Assembly: GCA_964614375.1 (NCBI GenBank)
Contig: CAZTLI010000212.1
Span: 1-8,990 of the forward strand
Source of the DNA: CAZTLI01 sp964614375
Lineage (GTDB): Bacteria > Chloroflexota > Anaerolineae > Aggregatilineales > Phototrophicaceae
Direction: 5' to 3'
DNA length: 8,990 bases
Below are positions 5,187 through 8,990 of this stretch, in pieces. Both the position numbers and the translations under genes were made by a program. The notes beneath the pieces were generated by a model. The model worked only from the letters and a program-made list of their open reading frames with translations. It ran no database searches and had not been told where the DNA came from. Position 1 is the stretch's first letter. Each line of letters starts with the position of its first letter.

Positions 5187-6136
5187 GTGGTCTCTCGCTA
5201 CTCGATTTGCAAGCAAGTGTCAAAGATCGAACAGCATTCAGTACCTTAGATGATTACTTCTTGCTCGGTCAAACATATCTTGAAGTCATGCAACAGCAGC
5301 AACCCACGCGCATTATCTCGCCATCACGTCCACACTACATCTTTTATCAATATCCGTCTGAGTTCAGCCATAATATCACCCGTCCATTGAACACAAACCT
5401 CTTCTTTGAAAATCCCGAAGATTTTACGCAGGCGTTGATATGCTTTGGTCATTTCTTCGCCGACCTCAAAAAATATCAGGGGAACATCATAGACCAACCA
5501 ACTATTCAAAGCTATCTTGAAACCAGAGAGATTAGCAAGGTTATCTACACCATCCAACAAGCAATCGGGTGTGTCGGCGACTCGTTCACGATTGCAAATC
5601 AAGCAAGAAAACGCATTGGTCAATTGTTTGAGCAACTCATCCGCCTCATCATCGCCGAACTAGGATTGGCGTGTGAACCAAGAACTATCACATTACCCAT
5701 CCCCGATTATCCCGACTATACGATGACATACGAACTTGACCTCGTATTTTCGAGGCAGAAAGTCATTCTCACAGCCGAAACCCCGTACATTTATCCAGGC
5801 GAAGTCATTGGGTCGGTAAAAACCACCAGTAAAGACAGGATAGATAAAGTATTCCTTGACAAGTATCTGCTGTCAAAATTACTCGGTAGAGATATACCCG
5901 TGATTGCCATCTTTTTACACGATGTGCAAAGAGCGAGACGTGGAAATAGCATCTTTGGCATCAATTCAACGTTTAAATCCAACCATTTTCTGGGTTATAC
6001 CGTCGCGTTGAACAGGCTGGATGGGGTCTATTATGTTGATGTCGCGCCAGATATGCTGGAAAATGAGCGACTCATGCGAGAAATCAAAGATTTTCAACAA
6101 TTTCTGATTGTAGACTTGTGGACTTTAGCGAAATAG
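5183..6136 (+). CDS. Probable type II restriction endonuclease of the adjacent methyltransferase
   Basis: A 317-residue protein starting at ATG 5183 inside the methyltransferase stop (ATGA overlap), with GGAG nine bases upstream. I do not recognise its named family. Evidence that it is the nuclease: strict linkage to a solitary type II methyltransferase, typical length, and a PD-(D/E)XK-like core in residues about 150-230. There, a helix (RIGQLFEQLIRLIIAELG) leads to YELDLVF (E184, D186), a strand (KVILTAE), then GEVIGSVKTTSKDRIDKVFLDKYLLSK with K213. The acidic residue normally two before the lysine is serine (S211-V-K213), and an acid (D226) stands 13 residues after it. This resembles the rearranged site of Cfr10I/NgoMIV-type enzymes (SxK then E in the next helix). 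Further C-terminal strands (IPVIAIFLHD) fit the fold. It would cut unmethylated foreign DNA. No controller gene is seen. Confidence 0.75.
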   Translation: MSGLSLLDLQASVKDRTAFSTLDDYFLLGQTYLEVMQQQQPTRIISPSRPHYIFYQYPSEFSHNITRPLNTNLFFENPEDFTQALICFGHFFADLKKYQGNIIDQPTIQSYLETREISKVIYTIQQAIGCVGDSFTIANQARKRIGQLFEQLIRLIIAELGLACEPRTITLPIPDYPDYTMTYELDLVFSRQKVILTAETPYIYPGEVIGSVKTTSKDRIDKVFLDKYLLSKLLGRDIPVIAIFLHDVQRARRGNSIFGINSTFKSNHFLGYTVALNRLDGVYYVDVAPDMLENERLMREIKDFQQFLIVDLWTLAK

Positions 6137-6189
6137 CATCACCAGTCATCCGATTGGGTTGTGATACCTGACCGAATGGCACGAAATCA

Positions 6190-6498
6190 CTACTCCACCG
6201 TGTCGGGCGTGGTTGCGACGAGATAGGCGGCTTCATCCACCAGTTCACCCTTGTCCACACGACTTTCGACCAGGCGCCGGGACTTGTCAAAATACAGATT
6301 CACCTCCGCCGGGAAGGGACAGCGCACTGCCGACACCAGTTTGCGACAGTAATACGCCCCATCATCGGTCAGGCTCAGGTCATTATAGAGATTCACACGG
6401 ACTTTCATGATTTCGTCACAGCGGTGCAGCTTCACATAGATATACAGTGAATTCCGGTCACCGGAACTGCCGCCGAATAATTTTTTGAGAAAATTCAC
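6190..6498 (-). CDS. Small conserved cytoplasmic protein of unknown function
   Basis: Minus-strand GTG 6498 preceded by AGGAAG (6509-6514) gives 102 residues. The N-terminus is a basic amphipathic stretch (MNFLKKLFGG) followed by a Ser/Gly linker. Then comes a compact domain: YIYVKLHRC, KVRVNLYNDLSL, DDGAYYCRKL, CPFPAEVNLYFDKSRRLVE, and the acidic end. It matches my memory of small Chloroflexi proteins in which a C-x-x-C pair sits at the YV--C--C position. Here only C27 of such a pair remains, with C51 and C60, so a full zinc ribbon is doubtful. There is no signal peptide or membrane helix. A longer reading from 6564 would place the promoter -10 inside the gene and lacks a ribosome site. It stands divergent to the NACHT gene and convergent to the nuclease gene. 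Confidence 0.7.
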   Translation of the reverse strand: MNFLKKLFGGSSGDRNSLYIYVKLHRCDEIMKVRVNLYNDLSLTDDGAYYCRKLVSAVRCPFPAEVNLYFDKSRRLVESRVDKGELVDEAAYLVATTPDTVE

Positions 6499-6508
6499 AA
6501 TCGCTATT

Positions 6509-6514
6509 CTTCCT
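6509..6514 (-). promoter_or_regulatory. Ribosome binding site deciding the GTG start of the small protein
   Basis: AGGAAG on the minus strand lies ten bases before GTG 6498. No in-frame ATG exists near it, so it supports the shorter 102-residue protein over the longer open frame. Confidence 0.6.
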
Positions 6515-6537
6515 ACTGATAGACCAAATCGCCTCCT

Positions 6538-6567
6538 ATTATAACGCAGACGGCGCGTCCACATCAG
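6538..6567 (-). promoter_or_regulatory. Promoter of the small protein gene
   Basis: On the minus strand a perfect TATAAT (6538-6543) lies 40 bases before the GTG start. With an 18-base spacer the -35 is CTGATG (three matches to TTGACA). The predicted transcript start would fall about 25-30 bases before the start codon. Confidence 0.5.
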
Positions 6568-6663
6568 AGACCGTGCCGATCACAATGAACGTCTTCTGAA
6601 CGCGGACGCTGTACTGTTAACAATGACCAGCCCGCCGATTGCCCTGCGCTTATTCGTTGGGTC

Positions 6664-6692
6664 TGGTCGTAGAAATGGGAACATGCTATATA
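6664..6692 (+). promoter_or_regulatory. Possible promoter of the NACHT gene
   Basis: TGC-TATATA (6684-6692) is an extended -10 type element 35 bases before the ATG. The hexamer 17 bases upstream, TGGTCG, is a poor -35, which is tolerated with extended -10 boxes. It lies back to back with the minus-strand TATAAT promoter. Confidence 0.38.
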
Positions 6693-6717
6693 CAAAAAGC
6701 GTCTAACGAACAGCCAT

Positions 6718-6724
6718 AGGAGGG
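6718..6724 (+). promoter_or_regulatory. Ribosome binding site of the NACHT gene
   Basis: AGGAGGG is a near-perfect Shine-Dalgarno sequence three bases before ATG 6728, slightly close but strong. It fixes the N-terminus of the NACHT protein. Confidence 0.8.
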
Positions 6725-6727
6725 ACG

Positions 6728-8990
6728 ATGCGTACCCGTGACCTGCTCAATCGCCAACAGATGCTGCAAAATGTCCGTGATTTCTGGATTACGGGCGTGC
6801 TGGATAATGCGCTGCACGGCGCGGCGCTGCTCGAACTCGGCTTACAGTATCGTCCCGGCAGCGTCGCCCACCCCGATATGCGTCTGCGCGTGGATGGACG
6901 CGATGAATCCATAGCGCCCAACCAGTCTATTCAGACGATTTTCGATGACTTTGACCATCAACTCCTGATTTTGGGCGAACCGGGCAGCGGCAAAACGACC
7001 TTACTGCTGGAACTGGCGCGCGACCTGCTGAACCGCGCCGAAAATGACGCCTCGAAACCGATTCCGGTGGTGTTCAATCTATCTTCATGGGCGCGGGATA
7101 GCCTGCCGTTGATCGCATGGCTGGTGGATGAACTCAACACCAAGTATCAGGTGGCGCGCAAGGTCGCTGCCCGCTGGGTACAGAGCGACGCGCTGTGTTT
7201 GCTGCTGGATGGTCTGGACGAAGTGGCGGAAGGGCATCGGTCAGACTGCCTGACGACGATTAATGCGTTCATGGACGCGCATCCCCAGGTGCAGATGGTC
7301 GTGTGCAGCCGGGCTGCCGATTATGACCTGCTGACCGACAAGCTCAATCTACACGGCGCGGTCATCATCCAACCGCTGACCGACGTGCAAATTGACCGCT
7401 ATGTCGATAGTCTGGGCCCACACATGGACGGCCTGCGCGGGTTATTGGCAGGTGACGACTCGATGCACGAATTGGCGCGCACACCGCTGATGTTGAGCAT
7501 CATGGCATTGGCCTATCAGGATATGGAGGCCGAGGACCTGCCCGAATTCACGACGATGGAAGAACGCCGTGATTATCTGTTCAACATCTACATAGACCGG
7601 ATGCTGACGCGCCGCATCAAGACCAAAGCCTATCCCGCCGATGACATCGTGGATAATCTATCGTGGCTGGCGAAAAAAATGGACGAACGCGGGCAGTCGG
7701 TCTTTTATATCGAGAATTTACAGGGCGATTGGCTGGATACCCCCGAACAACAGCGCCAATACAGTTTCCTGACGCGCTTTATCTATGGCACGGGCATCGG
7801 CGCAGTTGCCGGCGCGCTGGCGGTGCTGCTGGCGATTACACTGCATTTTGTGTTGACAGGTGTCGCGCCAATCATTACGCGCTATCCCGCCGACCCGATT
7901 ATTGGTATTCCAGCGATTTTGCTATTTGGTGTGATTGGTGGAATCGGTGGCATACTCGCAGGCGGTGGCGTCTTCGGTGCGACGGCTTTATTGGCCTATG
8001 CACAGGATAGTTTGTCTCATGCCCGTAATCATCTCACAACAATACGCAAAGTGGCGATGATTACCCTGTTCGCGGGTGCGGCGGGCGCAGTTTATGGGCT
8101 TGTCACAGGTCTCTGGTTAGACATTATGCTGAGTAACTTGGTAATGTATCCCTATGGGATTTCTGCCCCGCTGACAGGGCTTGCTGCCTATGGTTATCTG
8201 GCACAATTGACGGCGATCATCGGTCTGGTCGCTGGTGTGACCATTAGCGCGGCATCACTCATTATCAATCGTTTCCGTTGGTCACTGTCGCGCATCACAC
8301 ATGGCGTTGTCGGCGCAGCGTTGGGATTGACAATCGGCACAACCATGATGGCCGTGTTCTACGGCTCAACCGGCAGCATGATTCTGCCTTATGCCTTTTT
8401 TCTGCTATTCGGTGGCAGCGTCGGCTTAGTCGTGGGCGGCTTCACCGACAAAATCCAGAGCGCGGAACGGCTCGGTTGGCGTTGGAGTTGGCGCTGGGCA
8501 CAGGTCGGGTTTGGTATTGCGCTGGTGAGTGCGGTGCTGCACTGGATTAACTTGATGTCTTTCCCGCCCTATGTCACTCCCGTCAGTCTATTTGGGGGTG
8601 TCCTCAGTTTCCTTGCAGTCGTGGGTGTATTCGGTGTATTGGCAGGTGGTGTAGCTGGCGGATTGCGAAAGAGCGAAACCGTTGAAAGTCGCACCCTGCC
8701 GAATCAGGGGATTTATCGCACGGCGCGCAGCGTCCTCAAGACGACGCTGGCCTTCATGCTGGCGGGCGCGGGCATTGCCGCCGCTGTTGCGCTCACAGCC
8801 TCCATCATTGATGTGTATCAAGACGGGATGACACCCTTTACACTGCCCGCATATTATATTGACCGCATACTCAACACCCTGCGCGATGCGATTATCATTG
8901 GTCTGGGCGGTGGCTTGGCGGCGGGATTGGCCTTTGGCGGCAGCGATACCGTCATCAAACATCTGCTGCTGCGGGGGATGCTGCACCGTT
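6728..8990 (+). CDS. NACHT-domain NTPase with repeated transmembrane hairpins (runs off right edge)
   Basis: ATG 6728 opens 754 uninterrupted codons to the window end. Residues 1-70 hold a short helical lead (NRQQMLQNVRDFWITGVLDNALH). Residues about 78-330 are a NACHT STAND-type NTPase: Walker A GEPGSGKTT (83-91), FNLSSWA, Walker B LLLDGLDEV (158-166) with D161, D164 and E165, sensor-like VVCSRAADY (R195), then a helical region with QPLT and TPLMLSIMALAY. From about 350 onward there are roughly ten hydrophobic, glycine-rich segments in pairs, joined by charged or basic linkers (near 424-441, 511-524, 572-590, 646-670). Such proteins are known in cyanobacteria and Chloroflexi; some bacterial NACHT proteins defend against phage. 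From memory of relatives, a soluble domain should follow beyond the window. The cell location is the inner membrane with the ATPase in the cytoplasm. Function here is unproven. Confidence 0.9.
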   Translation, partial: MRTRDLLNRQQMLQNVRDFWITGVLDNALHGAALLELGLQYRPGSVAHPDMRLRVDGRDESIAPNQSIQTIFDDFDHQLLILGEPGSGKTTLLLELARDLLNRAENDASKPIPVVFNLSSWARDSLPLIAWLVDELNTKYQVARKVAARWVQSDALCLLLDGLDEVAEGHRSDCLTTINAFMDAHPQVQMVVCSRAADYDLLTDKLNLHGAVIIQPLTDVQIDRYVDSLGPHMDGLRGLLAGDDSMHELARTPLMLSIMALAYQDMEAEDLPEFTTMEERRDYLFNIYIDRMLTRRIKTKAYPADDIVDNLSWLAKKMDERGQSVFYIENLQGDWLDTPEQQRQYSFLTRFIYGTGIGAVAGALAVLLAITLHFVLTGVAPIITRYPADPIIGIPAILLFGVIGGIGGILAGGGVFGATALLAYAQDSLSHARNHLTTIRKVAMITLFAGAAGAVYGLVTGLWLDIMLSNLVMYPYGISAPLTGLAAYGYLAQLTAIIGLVAGVTISAASLIINRFRWSLSRITHGVVGAALGLTIGTTMMAVFYGSTGSMILPYAFFLLFGGSVGLVVGGFTDKIQSAERLGWRWSWRWAQVGFGIALVSAVLHWINLMSFPPYVTPVSLFGGVLSFLAVVGVFGVLAGGVAGGLRKSETVESRTLPNQGIYRTARSVLKTTLAFMLAGAGIAAAVALTASIIDVYQDGMTPFTLPAYYIDRILNTLRDAIIIGLGGGLAAGLAFGGSDTVIKHLLLRGMLHR

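Noticed and set aside
2719..6149. The 12-mer ATCACCAGTCAT occurs at 2719-2730 and again at 6138-6149, the second just after the nuclease gene, suggesting an attachment site or direct repeat.
   Set aside because: A few identical 12-mers are expected by chance in 9 kb, and the copies do not bracket a unit that makes sense.
6137..6189. A possible bidirectional terminator between the convergent nuclease and small protein genes.
   Set aside because: Only short, widely spaced complementary pieces (GTGAT and ATCAC) are present, with no stable stem and no U-tract.
6517..6537. Mini-leader on the minus strand: AGGAGG, then TTG GTC TAT CAG TAG, just before the small protein gene.
   Set aside because: The AGGAGG directly abuts the TATAAT -10 box and would lie before or at the transcript start, so it would not be translated.
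7663..8986. Open frames within the NACHT membrane region (7663-8010, 8278-8550 plus; 8588-8986 minus).
   Set aside because: The main frame is open for 754 codons with clear NACHT and membrane features; these are overlaps in other frames with compositionally odd proteins.
1..8990. CRISPR arrays, tRNA or rRNA genes, insertion sequences and integrases.
   Set aside because: I saw no spaced repeats, no tRNA-like cloverleaf and no transposase or recombinase motifs in the readable sequence.

Overview
The window looks like a scaffold from a metagenome or draft genome, since it contains a run of exactly 100 N. The organism is probably a member of Chloroflexota, perhaps Anaerolineae-like. That placement is inference from family recall: a thioredoxin-fold/VKOR pair, a Roadblock/V4R/response-regulator cluster, a small protein of a type I associate with Chloroflexi, and a NACHT ATPase with a multi-membrane tail of the kind found in Chloroflexi and cyanobacteria. 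No database search was possible. I found no rRNA, tRNA, CRISPR array or transposase.

Layout. (1) Bases 1-2000, minus strand: a secreted thioredoxin-fold protein overlaps a VKOR-family membrane oxidoreductase, a likely extracytoplasmic disulfide-forming pair. Downstream of them is the N-terminal part of an ABC-transporter sugar/glycerol-phosphate-type solute-binding lipoprotein or secreted protein, which leaves the window at base 1. The thioredoxin gene carries two apparent one-base frame problems, one at its start and one at its junction with VKOR. (2) Bases 2000-2316: a divergent control region. (3) Bases 2317-4153, plus strand: a signalling cluster of Roadblock/LC7 protein, V4R-domain protein (interrupted by the N gap) and a REC response regulator with a degenerate GGDEF-like domain, closed by a hairpin terminator. 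(4) Bases 4281-6136, plus strand: a compact type II restriction-modification system, beta-class DNA methyltransferase then endonuclease, overlapping by ATGA and visibly more AT-rich than the flanks. (5) Bases 6190-6498, minus strand: a small cytoplasmic protein of unknown function. (6) Bases 6728 to the end, plus strand: a NACHT-family NTPase followed by about ten hydrophobic segments arranged as repeated membrane hairpins; its C-terminus lies beyond the window.

Taken together, the left half is household envelope and signalling functions. The right half (R-M plus NACHT-membrane protein) is a plausible defence neighbourhood. The strongest leads are the NACHT protein with its repeated membrane module, the Roadblock-V4R-pseudo-GGDEF signalling set, the restriction enzyme with a possible rearranged PD-(D/E)XK site, and a two-repeat Pho-box-like element in front of the solute-binding protein gene.
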